A stretch of 64,000 nt of DNA from Rostrohypoxylon terebratum (lineage: Eukaryota > Ascomycota > Sordariomycetes > Xylariales > Hypoxylaceae): the NCBI GenBank assembly GCA_022497145.1, contig MU385873.1, forward strand, positions 62,001-126,000. The letters run 5' to 3'. The first letter of the stretch is position 1, and each line of letters opens with the position of its first letter. Shown piece by piece: positions 24,401 through 35,457 of this stretch. A model generated the notes under the pieces. The model made no database searches. It was not told the origin of the DNA and saw only the letters and a list, made by a program, of their open reading frames with translations. The position numbers were made by a program, and so were the translations under genes.

Positions 24401-25093
24401 GACGATGAAGAGGACACGAGGTTTATTTGGGATACAGAGGAAGATGCTCCGCAAAGCTTAAAATGCGAATCCGACTTTCGTCCCGGAACGCTCGACTTCT
24501 CTTCCTTACCACAATTAGCGCCCCCATCTTATGCAACCACAGCGGCTCAGAGAGCTCTCGGACAAGAGATAAAAAAGCTGGAGAGTATCCAGTCTTCGAC
24601 ACCTCTTCACCTTCTCGGATGGTACATTGATTTTGAGAAAATCAATAACTTGTTCCAGTGGATAGTTGAGTTCCACTCTTTCGATCCTAACCTTCCGCTC
24701 GCGAAGGATATGAAAGACGCTGGCTTGACTAGCATCGTCTTAGAGATACGCTTCCTACGCGGGTTTCCAATCTCACCGCCGTTCGTGCGAGTCATCCGTC
24801 CCCGATTCATGACCTTCGTGGAAGGTGGAGGCGGTCACGTCACGGCGGGCGGAGCGTTGTGCATGGAACTCCTTACAAACTCAGGCTGGTCTCCAGCCAA
24901 CAGCATGGAGAGCGTCCTTCTCCAGGTTCGAATGGCGATGTGCAGTGAAGACCCCCGTCCTGCGCGCCTGAAGATGAGTCCAAACCTTCGACAATATGGT
25001 GTTGCAGAAGCAATTGACGCGTACACACGAGCCGCTAGAACCCATGGTTGGGAGATTCCTCCCGACCTAGCTGATGCAGGATTAACTGAATAG
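21408..25093 (+). CDS. PARP-like ADP-ribosyltransferase fused to UBE2Q-type ubiquitin-conjugating enzyme
   Basis: Three exons, 21408..21582, 21685..23939 and 23999..25093, give 1174 aa. Residues 1 to about 115 resemble an RWD-type fold; 125-155 is acidic. A Cys cluster at about 413-445 (CTVCHQ, then VCTSPLC) resembles the putative zinc site before the catalytic domain of PARP6/8-type proteins. The PARP core follows: WHGSS near 758 (NAD-binding His) and GHGIYFARD near 790 (second triad residue Tyr). The third triad position, in the segment after EFVSTTPFYVV, does not look like Glu, which favours mono-ADP-ribosylation. Residues about 990-1150 form an E2 fold of UBE2Q type: SPPFVRVIRP, then GGALCMELLT with the active Cys at about 1098. 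PARP-E2 fusions are known in filamentous fungi; substrates are not. One polypeptide could couple ADP-ribosylation to ubiquitin transfer. Confidence 0.9.
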
Positions 25094-25512
25094 GTGGCTT
25101 CTGCTGTCTAAGTTGCTATGTTATTCAGGGTATGGAATTTCGAGAAGCTGGGGATAAGGGGAAAGAGGGAGGTAGCAGTGCGCCTTGTACCTGTGGCTGT
25201 GGTCTCGAGGTGTGGTTTCACTGTGAGACTGAGTGGTTTTCCCCTAGGATACGTAGGTACTCACATATACGATAAAGAATAAAACGTGCCCTGTGATACC
25301 TATTATAACATAGTTTGCGTGATGTCAGCACTATCAGGTCAAGACTTCAAGCGACAATGCGTTTTTAAGACATGGCGCTTTGGCTTTCGCTAGTCGCCGG
25401 TTAGTTCGTCGCATGGCTGCGCCCTCGCAAATTATGCTCTAATATAGGCACCATAAGCATTGGTAGTAGATAAATGAATCATCTTGCCTCTTCCGTGATG
25501 TAAAATTCGACC

Positions 25513-25526
25513 ACTATATATATAAA
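25513..25526 (+). promoter_or_regulatory. TATA-like element
   Basis: An uninterrupted TATATATATAAA lies about 70 bases upstream of the start codon of the 99-aa membrane protein gene. It is the clearest TATA-type sequence seen just upstream of a start in this window. Role inferred from position. Confidence 0.4.
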
Positions 25527-25534
25527 TGCCACGT

Positions 25535-25561
25535 TGTCGTCGTCGTCGTCGTTGTTGTTGT
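25535..25561. repeat. Trinucleotide run GTC then GTT
   Basis: About five GTC units pass directly into four GTT units in the 5' leader of the downstream small gene. Confidence 0.75.
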
Positions 25562-25594
25562 CAATCTCTGTGACAAGTCCAAACGGTTATCAGA

Positions 25595-25971
25595 ATGTCT
25601 CACTCATCCCAGACATTACTACCTAAGTTCGAAAACGACGACGAATACCCTCAGAAACCACCATGGAGCAATAATTTACTACGACAAGTATTGTTTGTGA
25701 CTTCGGTGGTGCTATCACTGGCTAGCTTTCTCGCACTACATCGTTATCAGGTACGTATTCCAATCAACGCCCCCTTTCCTCGAACGTACCTATTTTTGAG
25801 AGAGGTTATTAATAATAACTCGAGCAGCTCCTCGGATACAAATTGCAGTTCATCGTAATACCGTCGGATATTATCATGGGTCCGGAACGAACCGAGGCCA
25901 TTTCTGTACTGCAATCGGCTTCGGAGAATTTGTCGGATGTGGCCCGAGGCGTTTTGTCGAGTACTAGTTGA
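25595..25971 (+). CDS. Small one-pass membrane protein of unknown function
   Basis: Two exons, 25595..25750 and 25828..25971, give 99 aa. Reading through without splicing would produce a Ser/Asn-rich tail. Splicing at GTACGT and CAG instead gives a smooth continuation (HRYQ then LLGYKLQFIV), so the spliced model is preferred. A polar N-terminus of about 28 residues precedes a strong hydrophobic span at about 29-47 (RQVLFVTSVVLSLASFLAL). The remaining half is soluble with an amphipathic helix ending SSTS. There is no signal-peptidase-like site and few Cys, so an organelle or ER membrane protein is more likely than a secreted effector. I do not recognise the family. Confidence 0.6.
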
Positions 25972-27207
25972 GGTAGTGGTGGATTATCTTGAACTCCGAG
26001 GCTCGCACAAAGGTGATATTAATATGTGCAGTATTGCAGGGCGTATGGTTTATTATTGGTGGTCGGTGTTCCGTGGGGATATCGGATGAAGCACACGTCG
26101 ACTTACCTAGCTGCCTAGAAGGTTGGAAGGAGGGGAGGGAAGCCACAATGATTTCAATTTTAATATATGTTTTGCCAACGAAACTTGACTTTTCACATAA
26201 GTTGAATCGGTTTCGTTTTACGCGTAGCTAGAGGTATACCTTTCAAGTACGTATACACAATTTCACCTTGACGGGCGAATCAGCTTCAGTTTATACTAGG
26301 CGCACATAAGTAAAACTACCTATGTTTACGATAAAATAGGTAGCTGCTCTCGTTGCATCGGATGGAACTTTAACTTAGAATCAACCTCTTATGTCTCACT
26401 AAATTTATGGCTTAACTCACTCGTTGAGATAAAATCAGACCGGTTTCGAAGAGTTTCTCATAATTGGGAAAGGACGGGCTTCGTACCTTAGCTCTCGTTA
26501 GCTGATCGACACTTGTAAATGACGTAAATGACATACATGGATACTTGCCGTCTAACATGCAGATTCATGTAGGTAGCTTCAGGGATGTTGTCGAAATATC
26601 GTGTAACCTATCCCCCCTTATCCGTATCATCTCACTCCGCCACCCCGTTACTCTACCTAGTTTATGGCGTTGTATGATGACTTCTCTCGCCCAATTCGCC
26701 TGAAACCCCCAGACGGGCTACCTATATATCTATCTACTTACCTAGGTACCTAGGTAGGTACGTAGCTGAATCGGATGCCATGTAACATACCTATATAGAG
26801 AGATACTAGCAACTTATAAATCCGAGGGTGTGACAGTAGATGTATGTAGGGCCTAGGTAGTCTTCTCGAGCCGTAACGCCACTTGAGGTCGCGACAGCGC
26901 TAATACGGAACTAAATAGAGCACAAATTACGATCCTGCTTCAGTTCGCTGCTACGACATGGGCTCGACGTAACACAGCAGGATTTTACGTAGTTGGCCAA
27001 ATAACAATAGAGTATGAGAAACTATGGCTTTAAATGAGAATGAAAAACAACTCAAGTACTTCCAAGCGCCATATACCAGCAAATATTGAAAAACACCCCG
27101 AGGATAGTTCTTTCGTATCCATCATTTCCATAGTACCTTACACGACTTCTTCGCTTTCACTTCTATCGAGCCCCCCGTACGCAGTTCACCATTCCTCAGC
27201 CCTCGTG
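25972..27207. other. Convergent intergenic interval, no gene
   Basis: No coding frame is supported. It contains the cleanest copy of the CCTAGGTA family, a perfect 14-bp palindrome at 26741-26754. Confidence 0.55.
26741..26754. repeat. Perfect 14-bp palindrome CCTAGGTACCTAGG
   Basis: Best example of a motif family scattered through the intergenic DNA. Related copies lie at 578-594, 19680-19700, 19941-19960, 28844-28866, 37219-37232, 48916-48932 and 49814-49843, all outside coding regions. Confidence 0.75.
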
Positions 27208-28633
27208 TCAAACCACCGATCCACTGCCTGCAGGCTTTGTCGGGTCGTGGTAATCGTAAAGTGGGAGACCATCAGTTCTTGGGTGTGTGTCCAAGCTATA
27301 CTCGTCCGTCCTCCAAATGCCTTGCTGATCTTGACTTGAGGATCTTGTCATCGACATGTCTGGCGCGGCAGTCCTTCTGTTGATAGCGCCTATAGTGATG
27401 AGATTCCACTGAGCACTGGACTGTACAGGTGAAGCTTCTGACGACGATCTTGCACTTCCAAATGCCGGAAATCTTGATACGTAAAAGGATATTGCATTCC
27501 TGGTGGCAACCATGATCGGTCCGCAGGTCGGTAGACATGCACATATCAAGCCTAGGGAGTCCTGTATAACCGTCCATAAGTACTGGTCGGCGAGGAAGAA
27601 GTTTGCATCCACGTCTGGTCTAGCGATGTACAATGTAAACCATAGCTTCACACACTCAGCGCCGATCGCACTAGCAAGATGAGTATCACACTCGACAGGT
27701 GAGTTTAGGGATTTGATATGGACTCACACGATTCCCGTCCCGAATATAGCCATCAAGCCAATCTTTTGCGGAAGCTTAAGATGTAATTGCGAAAGCGAGA
27801 TGATCGGCATTACAAATAAAGCAACTTCTGATGTTATGGCTAGGCCGGTTGAAACAACGCTCAAAGTGGAACCACTGATTTTGCAAGAGCCCTGAGCTGG
27901 GGGGTCCAATTCAAAGTTGGCTTCTTCCCAATAGTACGATGGTGGTGAGCTTCGTAGTATTAGCCAAAGCGTTGAGATAGGGGCGAGGAACATATACCAT
28001 TGAAATGCCTCGGTAAAGACGCCCACTATGCCATAACCGATAACATAGAATGTCAAAATATACCACATATATCTGAACCATTTGACGTTCATCGTGAAGA
28101 CTCGCCGGTAGAGGAAAAGAAGCGCCAGCTTGACGAGACAGCGAGCAATCGGCACAACGAGTCCAGAGCTAAATTCAATCTATTCAAGTAAGTTTTGAAT
28201 TTCTAGACTTCGGGCTAGACGGTTTATCGTACAAGAAACATTCTTAACCATTCGTCGTCAGGAATGGTCCACCAATGTCTCCCGACGCCATCGTGTATGA
28301 CTTCATTCAGTTAACGAGAAGGTCTCGCGCAAATAAATAGATCGATCAGAAACATACCAAGAATGTCGCAGATAGAATAGCTGGTAATACATATCTATAG
28401 TCAAACATGAGTTTAAGCGATGTAATGAGTTAGAAGCGACATACCAAAGCGGCGACGGAGAGCCAATCGTCAACGAGTCTGGTTGTTCGGCTGAACCTTG
28501 AAGCAAAGCGGAGCGAAACTGCAATTGTATTCAAGCCAATGAAAAGCGATTCGACCGCGATCACCCTGGGTCCTCTATCATCGTAGAAAGTCGCCTCTTG
28601 GTCGGCTGTTAATTCGTATTCCCCTGCAGACAT
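27208..28633 (-). CDS. Fungal rhodopsin-domain (PTH11-like) seven-TM protein
   Basis: Five exons on the minus strand: 28445..28633, 28358..28394, 28233..28300, 27728..28179, 27208..27670; all phases agree, giving 402 aa. Exon 2 is only 37 nt. The order is that of the fungal rhodopsin-domain family: a TM1 segment (VIAVESLFIGLNTIAVSLRF), DDWLSVAAL at TM2, GVGRHWWTIPDD in the first outer loop, KLALLFLYRRVF at TM3, a WLILRSSPPSYYW loop, then QGSCKISGSTLSVVSTGLAI, LICACLPTCGPI in TM7, and a cytoplasmic Ser-rich tail of about 110 residues. No CFEM domain precedes TM1. The family includes Pth11-type receptors but most members, this one included, have no known ligand. Confidence 0.85.
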
Positions 28634-30640
28634 GGTAACAATTATTATAAACCCAATAAGGACGAGATTACCAGTTAGCTAGGTGCTCGGTTATGGAGTC
28701 TAGAATGGCTGAGATAAATCGTATTTAAGTAGAGAAATGTGATATATCGAAAGCAGCATTTGCTCAAGACCGAGCTCTCATGGCGACCACCTCGCAAGGA
28801 TGCCTCTAGAGTGTGACAAGCATACCAACGTTTGTATAATATCTACCTAGGTCCTAGGTAGGTAGGTTGCGTCTTTGGGTAGTTATATTGTAGACAAAGC
28901 AGTATATATCCAATGCGACAAAAGACAGCATTTTCCAATTGGGTATCTTGTGTGCACAAATGCAAGCACAGCTTGCAGAATGCGCAGTAAGAAAACAGCC
29001 TTGCGAGGGTGGAGGGTGGTAGGTCGGAGTGCTACCTAAGGCGGCCGGCTCAAGTTATTGAACGAAACGCCTACCAGAAATTCAAAGTTGTGTAGCCTTT
29101 CCATATTGCCCCCAAAACCAGGTAATCATCCCCGCGGTCGATATTCCTTTTACAGTAAATGCATCAAGCGGTTGGGAGGATTGTGTTGGTTTGGAAGTTT
29201 CAAAGCATGCGGCTCGGCCTATTGAAGTTTTGTAGCGATGCTACCCTCCTTCATGATGCGTGTGGAGGGCTTTAAATAACGCGGAGAATACAATGAACCA
29301 AATCCTATTCACTCTGAGAGTCGACGTCATGGGTTGAGATCGCTGGTTTTGCTATCCTCTATCTAGCTTCAGCATCGACGTCGAAAGATAAGGGTTGTTG
29401 TTGGCGGGCTGGCGCTCGGGAAAGCGAACTTCATGCGATTGAACTACCTACTTAGAGTCTTATGTGTTACGATAGCTCAAGGCTTCGCTCCAGCGGATTC
29501 AGATTAATAAAGAGTATATCCTCATTTGGTTCTTGACATGTGATAACGAGATCGATGAGCTGACGGGAATCTACTCGGAATTCCTGAATGGGACGTAGGT
29601 TGACCGAGACTTAAGGGTTAAGCTTACGGTCCATATGGTAGCAATCTCGCATAAGAACGATCATTCCCGCCCCCGAAATCGTATTATCCAAAATTTCAAC
29701 GTGGTCGGATCTCTGTTACATTTTTGCCATGACGTGAATCTGCAATGATGTTTTGCAGCAGAGTCGCGGGGCCCATGAAAACCTCCGAGGTTGAGAGCGA
29801 AGCTGCTGCAAGGGGAGGACCCCAAACGATCTAGAAGTATCACTGGAGGCGTCCTACTTGAACACGAACACCATCTACAACAACCTTTTAGCTGGGGGGG
29901 CATTCAGCGGCGACGTGATACATACATTCTGGGACGAGGCTGCTATTATCATCTCTCCAGTCTGATTGACAACTTTTTGCCCCTGAAGAAGGATGCTAAA
30001 CTCGAGCATGTGAAAGACATCTTACGCTTGACCTTCGCGTTGACGACTAACCTTCGTGAGGCTACATCGCTATCGGTGGCGACTTTACGGACCTCGGTCG
30101 AGCAGAGCTCTCGCGGTTTCGACGTAGAATAGGAGAACGCCGCCCCTAATTCACAAGATCCTAACGGCGAGTTCTTGGTTGGGCTCACCGAAGGGTCTTC
30201 GATGCTCATCTAGATGATCGCTTAAAAATACCTTGTCTTGAGAATGACACCCATCAGCGTGGAAATCGCTCACGATATGGTCCTCCTGGATCGTTTTCGC
30301 ATGGCTCTTCGTCTGTCCTCACCGAACTGTTATCGTGCGACGAGACCAGGGAAGCTTCGAGGGTGTATTGACACGGAGAAGTCGATCAACTGCGGCATCG
30401 AATACACCGCACTCGGTTTGATCTTGAGCCACGGCTTATTAGATAGAGGACCAGAACTGCTGACTGCAGGAAGACAATAGTTCAAAGGGCCACGATGGAC
30501 GATTAGGTACATTCCGATCGACCGGCGGCATGTACGAATAGGGTGCAATAGGTAGATATTGCAGTTAGGCTGATAGCTCTGGCTTATGACGCCTCTCGCG
30601 CCTTTGGCATTACACTTTTATTTGGATAAATTTCTGGTTT

Positions 30641-30664
30641 TTGTTTTCTGTTTTCTGTTTTCTG
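30641..30664. repeat. Tandem repeat, unit TTTTCTG
   Basis: Three copies of a seven-base unit in intergenic DNA. Confidence 0.7.
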
Positions 30665-31084
30665 ATATTAATATCAGGTTCGTTGAAAACGCTGAAAATG
30701 TTGAAAAGCCACACCCACCTCTGAGTTATGGATGCATAATGGTTCCATAGTTTTCATAAATATACTTATCCATCGCTAGCACCTGACAGTGCAGCGTCAA
30801 TATATACATCCTAGTACTATATATGCACACTATACCGAATTGGTCGCGTGTCCCACCTGCCCACGTCGATGTAATAGGTATTAGGTACATACCTATTAGT
30901 ACACAGGTACCTGGCAGCCCTGTAAATGAAATCAGCTTGCGACTTTACACTCCCGACTTCAAACTTCATCGCACCGACCGGTACCTAGTAAATTTCAAGC
31001 TTGACAACCTCAGACAACCCAGACGACCTACCGGCGCACTGATGGACTGTTCCTAAAGATTTTGCAATCTCTCTTCTATGAACT

Positions 31085-31524
31085 CCAAATTTATCTTCTA
31101 ATTTTTTCCCCTCTTCCTTTTACCATCGCATACTGCTAGGTAACTGATCTCCAATTAAGACAATCCAGACCTTGAAGAGGAATCCATGATCTTTTCCAAC
31201 TTCTCTACAACAAGTACAACCAACTTTTATTGATCATTGATCCAAACATTACCTACTCACTTTTCTCTTTTACTTTTCTTTTCTAAATACACTACTTATC
31301 CTCTCTCACATTGATCTCCCCTACTTCCAAATTCTTTCGCATTATCCAAACACACCTTCTATACATTTTCTACTACTTCCTGTGTCGATTTTCCATACCT
31401 GAAATTCGCATTCGAAGAATTAATTATCCGAGATTGAAATCCCGATTATCCCATACTCTACTCTTAGTTACCAACATACTAGAATCTCCTTCACCTTACT
31501 ATCCTTCCACTTAACCTCTTCACC
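31085..31524 (+). promoter_or_regulatory. Pyrimidine-rich promoter/leader of the Sds3-like gene
   Basis: The 440 bases before the start codon are strongly C/T biased, with long TTTTCTTTTC-type runs at 31260-31290. CT-rich tracts just upstream of transcription starts are common in filamentous fungal promoters. The start ATG sits in CACCATGGC, a strong initiation context. Confidence 0.45.
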
Positions 31525-33234
31525 ATGGCGACCACCGACTCGACCCAGCCTTCAGCTTTGGCGACGACTAACAAAACTACTCGCCTCTCTCCCCCTCCCT
31601 CGAAGCGCGATAAAAAACGACAAAATCTGAATGATCGCTTAGCCGTCCTGCAGGACAAGTTCAGTCGCGACAAGGATAAACATTATAGAGATGAGCTCCA
31701 CAAGATCCAAATCGACGTCAACCTCGTCAGCCGAGTCGATCCTTATGCCGACCGTCCTCTCGATGTCATCGATCGCGAGTACAGAGACATTCAGCAGTCC
31801 GCAAATGCGCAATCGAATGCGACCACCAGTAGCAATGGGAGCCCTAAGCGAAGCCTCCTGGAGATGGCGGGTCCTACATTCGGTGAATGGGTTCATCAGG
31901 TAGAAGACCTGGTTGAGCATCGCGACTACGACATGACTTGCCAAAAGGTATGTTTAGTTAACTCTCTTACATACGACCTCAAAAGTGTCACCTGTGTACT
32001 AACTCATCTTTCATAGACCGAGTACGAAAGAAAGATGGTTGAATACGAGAGTATCCGCGCCTACAAACTCGAAGTAGCTAAGCGAGAATATGCGACTCTA
32101 TCAAATACCCTTCGAGATCGTCTCATTAACGCCATTACGGCGAAGAAGTACCGACTAGGCAAGGAGAAAGAGGCACTAGACATCTCCGACAGCTCAGCCC
32201 TTCTATTACACCCCAACCAGTACAGTTATACCAACCCGGCGAGTCCTGGCGGAACGCACGGCAAGCGAAACACCCGCCTGCGAAGAGAGATGGAGGAGAT
32301 GCCAAGTTTTGCCGAGGGCAAGAAGAGGAAGAGAAACGGAGCCGACGACGAGGGATCTCCTGCTCCCAAGCGAGGAGCTCTAGACAGTACCAATACCACG
32401 CCTTTCTGGCTGAATGAGAGAGGACTCCGAAGCGGCGCCTCACACAAAGAGCCAACCCCAACCTACAACCTCAAACAGCTCTTCACCGACAAGGAACAGG
32501 GAATGGCGTATAACAACGCTGCACTAGCAGCTTACAAAAACCTCATGGTCAGGCGTGATACTAACGGCAACGCAATCACCCCCGATGATAATGACACAGG
32601 CAGTGGAGATGCCAACGGCGATGAAGATGCAGGCGCCGTCACTATGGAGCGACAACCGTCGCATACTACGCGAAGCACTCGAGGCGGTCACATCCAACCT
32701 AATTTCCATGATGACCAACTAACGGGAATTGAAGCATTAGCAAACTTCGAGATCCCAGGTAATCTCGACAAAATGGGTTCACTAGAGCCCAAACTACCCC
32801 CACTCAACCACGCGACGTACTCGAAGGCATACAGGCGAGATGAATCCAACACGCCTCTCGCCCTAGGTGACATTGATCGAGAACGAGACTTGGCGGCAGT
32901 AAAGCTGCTCAAAGCGTATCAGACAAAACACGGTGTGGGATCCAATCTCGACGCTACTAACGGCGGGCGTCGATTACTTGAAGTGATGACCACTCCCGTG
33001 CCTAAGTCAATCTACACGAATTACCTCCAAGGTAAACGAGCATCTACTGAGGCTCTGCAAGAATCCCTAGGCATACAAGACAGCGACCTGAGAGACAACA
33101 AGCCAGGCGCTAAGTCAGACGGTACGGAAGGCCACGCAGGAGCCAAGGATTCCATACCAATGAGCAGACAGAGCAGCCTTGGCGGCGCTGCAATGAGTCG
33201 TTCGGGAAGCGCTCGTGGCAAACGAAAGGCATGA
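31525..33234 (+). CDS. Sds3-like histone deacetylase complex subunit
   Basis: Two exons, 31525..31947 and 32017..33234, encode 546 aa. The first 230 residues match the Sds3-like family: a charged KRDKKRQNLNDRLAVLQDKF helix, YRDELHKIQIDVNLVSRVDPY, GEWVHQVEDLVEHRDYDM, and, after the 69-nt intron, a long helix through RLINAITAKKYRLGKEKE followed by the LLLHPNQ motif. Sds3 is a scaffold of the Rpd3L/Sin3 deacetylase complex, joining the deacetylase to Sin3. The second half is mostly disordered, with a basic nuclear-localisation patch GKKRKRN and a conserved-looking LKQLFTDKEQ segment. The function is inferred from the family. Confidence 0.82.
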
Positions 33235-33580
33235 TCGGGATAAGGTTCGGTGTATGGGGATGGTCCGAGGGCGACGTTTCCGAAATATGGATGATGCAAA
33301 GGTCATGAAATATTGTGGTCAGACGCATCGGTTTTACGAGGGGCATTTTGTTTTATTACGAATGTGCTCACGGCACTTAGCGGATCTTAACATGGCTTAG
33401 CACCATACTGGCAGGAGTTGGTGGATACCAGATTTGCATTTGGAGATATCCGGGATGATGATATCAATAGTGGCATTAAATAGCGATTGAATTACTATAA
33501 ACTCATTCTGTTCATAACAAAAAAAAAACATGACGCTTCATCGTGACTTGTCCGGTACATTACTTAATCATCATCCGTCT
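33235..33580. other. Convergent 3' interval, no gene
   Basis: About 350 bases separate the stop codons of the Sds3-like and oxygenase genes. An A-tract is at 33520-33529. No frame is supported. Confidence 0.5.
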
Positions 33581-34462
33581 TCACGGTCCAAAGACTAGGG
33601 CGCGAACTTCGATACTCTCTCTTCCCTCGGCATCCGGCCTCGACCTAGGGTCCTCGAACGCGGTGTGAGGTACCCGCCCACCCGCAACCCCAGATCCTTC
33701 CTTCTCGCCCTCACTGTCGTAGCACTCAAGAAGCAAGCGCTCGTCTCCCGTCATCCCGCTCAGGTAGTACCACCTCTGCGTCGGGTTATACGCAATCGCG
33801 GCCGTCTGTCCGACATAGCCGTCGGGGTACCTATGCTCGACCGGGACCACATCCGCATCCTCCAACGTCGCGCTCGACGCAAACGCCAGCGGCATCGTCT
33901 CGACCGGGTCCCGGTTCAACGTGCGCCATACGTTGACGATGCGGTACCGGCCTCGGAGGAGCGAGGGCGCGGCGGCGGCGCCCATGTGGCGGTGCACGCG
34001 CTTCGTTGCGGAGTAGCCCGTCTGGTCGATGTGCACGTTCTGCACGGCTTTGCGGGGCGCGGAGGGGTCCGCGCGGCGGATCGTGTGGTCGAAGATGTGG
34101 ATGTGGGTGCTGCCCGGGATCGAGGCGAGGAGGAGGCGGGTGATTTCGGGGTAGTAGTGTGTTTTGATCGACTCGTCGTCGCGGAAGTTGGAGCCCGTGG
34201 GCGAGGTTTCTTCGGAGGAGGGAGGTACAGCGCGGATTATTTGGAAGGCGTCATGGTCTAGGGTGAAGTCTGACTCGCGGCCTCGGATGTCGGAGATGCT
34301 GACGAGGTGGGGGTCCGGGATCAGGTTCCGTTGCGGTTCGCCGGCGGGAGGCGTGCCCACGTAGTTGAAGGCTACGACGCCCGGGGGTGGTGGGTGCGAG
34401 AAGTCGAGCTTGGCGGTTACGGGGCCCCGGGGAACGGTGGAGGGGGATTGGGTTATGGCCAT
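33581..34462 (-). CDS. AsaB/CmcJ-type non-heme iron oxygenase-like protein
   Basis: Single-exon 293-aa protein. It has the order of the fungal AsaB/GA4-desaturase/CmcJ family: an N-terminal FNYVGTPPAGEPQRNL segment, DIRGRESDFTLDHDAFQII, an IHIFDHTIRR strand, then NVHIDQTGYSA and RYRIVNVWRTL, and a C-terminal YYLSGMTGDERLLLECYDS. Putative metal ligands are His144 and Asp146 in VHID, and His210 in VEHRYPD, fitting the Fe(II)/2-oxoglutarate enzymes of this group. Family members act in natural-product pathways (desaturation, hydroxylation, endoperoxide formation), but no biosynthetic neighbours are present here, so the substrate is unknown. Codon use is strongly GC-biased compared with flanking DNA, which also creates a long antisense open frame. 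Confidence 0.8.
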   Translation of the reverse strand: MAITQSPSTVPRGPVTAKLDFSHPPPPGVVAFNYVGTPPAGEPQRNLIPDPHLVSISDIRGRESDFTLDHDAFQIIRAVPPSSEETSPTGSNFRDDESIKTHYYPEITRLLLASIPGSTHIHIFDHTIRRADPSAPRKAVQNVHIDQTGYSATKRVHRHMGAAAAPSLLRGRYRIVNVWRTLNRDPVETMPLAFASSATLEDADVVPVEHRYPDGYVGQTAAIAYNPTQRWYYLSGMTGDERLLLECYDSEGEKEGSGVAGGRVPHTAFEDPRSRPDAEGRESIEVRALVFGP

Positions 34463-35457
34463 TGTGATGGATAGGGGGTGAGTTACAGCTGTGTAACTGG
34501 AAGTGTAGTTTCAAATCCTAAGATTCGAGGAAGATAATCTTGGTGAACTCGAGTAGATTGAACTATGAGAAAGCTGGATGCTTGATGATATCGACACTTC
34601 GATATCAACTTCGACGTCGAGACATCTTGACTTATATAGATACCGTGACTCTACATTTCCCCTACCGTATCCGCGCCTCTTTGTGAATGTATTTCAAATC
34701 AACCCGAGCTTAGACATAGACTCCAAATCACGTCATTCTAAGTCGAACGAGGTTGGATTAGTAGGTTTGGTTCTAGTAGGACCAGAAACTCCAACGATTG
34801 GATTTCAGCGGCTCTACCTGCATATGCTATGTAAGCAATGGTCGAAGCATGGGCATTTAGGCGATGATATGCCGCTCTTGAGGCGTATAATACAACTTAA
34901 AGCGCCTGCGAAAGGGCATTCGCCAAGGATGAAGAATTTCTAGTCATTTGGACGAGCAGGGACGGGTCAACGGTCCGTATGTCTTTGATATCGAATATGA
35001 ATTTGGGGTGATGACGTATTAGTACGAAGCTAATTCCCCAATAGCTTCTTGACGTTTTGCCAGAGTTTTTCCTTGGAATAAGATTGATTAGAAATCCCCG
35101 CTTAGATAATCCGGGAATTCTCCAACGTTTGGACGCGTTCTGCGCGTGTAACTCTATTCCAGAATGCCCCGCTGGTACGTAGGTACTTACCTATGACATA
35201 GTATGTACTATGTACTACCTATGTACATACTACATACACGCGTAAAGAGTGCGCCACTTGATCATAGCCTTGTCAGCCTCAGACTTCACCTCATTACATA
35301 GTAAAAACGTCGAAAATATCTTTATTTAATTAGAAAAATTGCTAGAGCTTTAAGTACTGAAGATGAAGGAATCGCTTCGTAGAAGCGTCGCAGTAAGATT
35401 TGGATATTTCCTTCAAGGGATTTAGTTGCACGTCGCTCCCAACGCTATCCATTAAAA
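34463..35457. other. Intergenic, no supported gene
   Basis: Open frames here are short and unrecognisable. A dense cluster of overlapping TACGTAGGTAC, TATGTAC and GTACATA motifs lies at 35174-35238. Confidence 0.5.
35174..35238. repeat. Cluster of overlapping TATGTAC/GTACATA inverted motifs
   Basis: The 65-bp tract alternates GTACATA, TATGTAC and TACGTAGGTAC-like elements in both orientations, so it can fold into several alternative hairpins. Confidence 0.6.

Larger units (their letters stand above)
25094..25594. other. Intergenic, 3' end of PARP-E2 gene and promoter of next gene
   Basis: No frame is supported. A TATATATATAAA stretch at 25515-25526 lies about 70 bases before the next ATG and is a plausible TATA element. 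It is followed by a (GTC)n(GTT)n trinucleotide run. Confidence 0.5.
28634..31524. other. Long divergent spacer, no supported gene
   Basis: The spacer separates the rhodopsin-domain gene (-) and the Sds3-like gene (+). Around 29780-30200 two overlapping frames have protein-like composition but are cut by stops and cannot be joined with sensible splice sites; this may be a decayed gene. A TTTTCTG tandem run lies at 30641-30664, and 31085-31524 is a pyrimidine-rich leader. Confidence 0.5.

Noticed and set aside
33665..34261. 198-codon frame antisense to the oxygenase gene
   Set aside because: A by-product of the strong GC-biased codon use of the true gene on the other strand.
33581..34462. Secondary-metabolite cluster around the AsaB/CmcJ-like oxygenase
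   Set aside because: Neighbours are an Sds3-like subunit and an HNH nuclease; no synthase, P450 or cluster regulator is present in the window.
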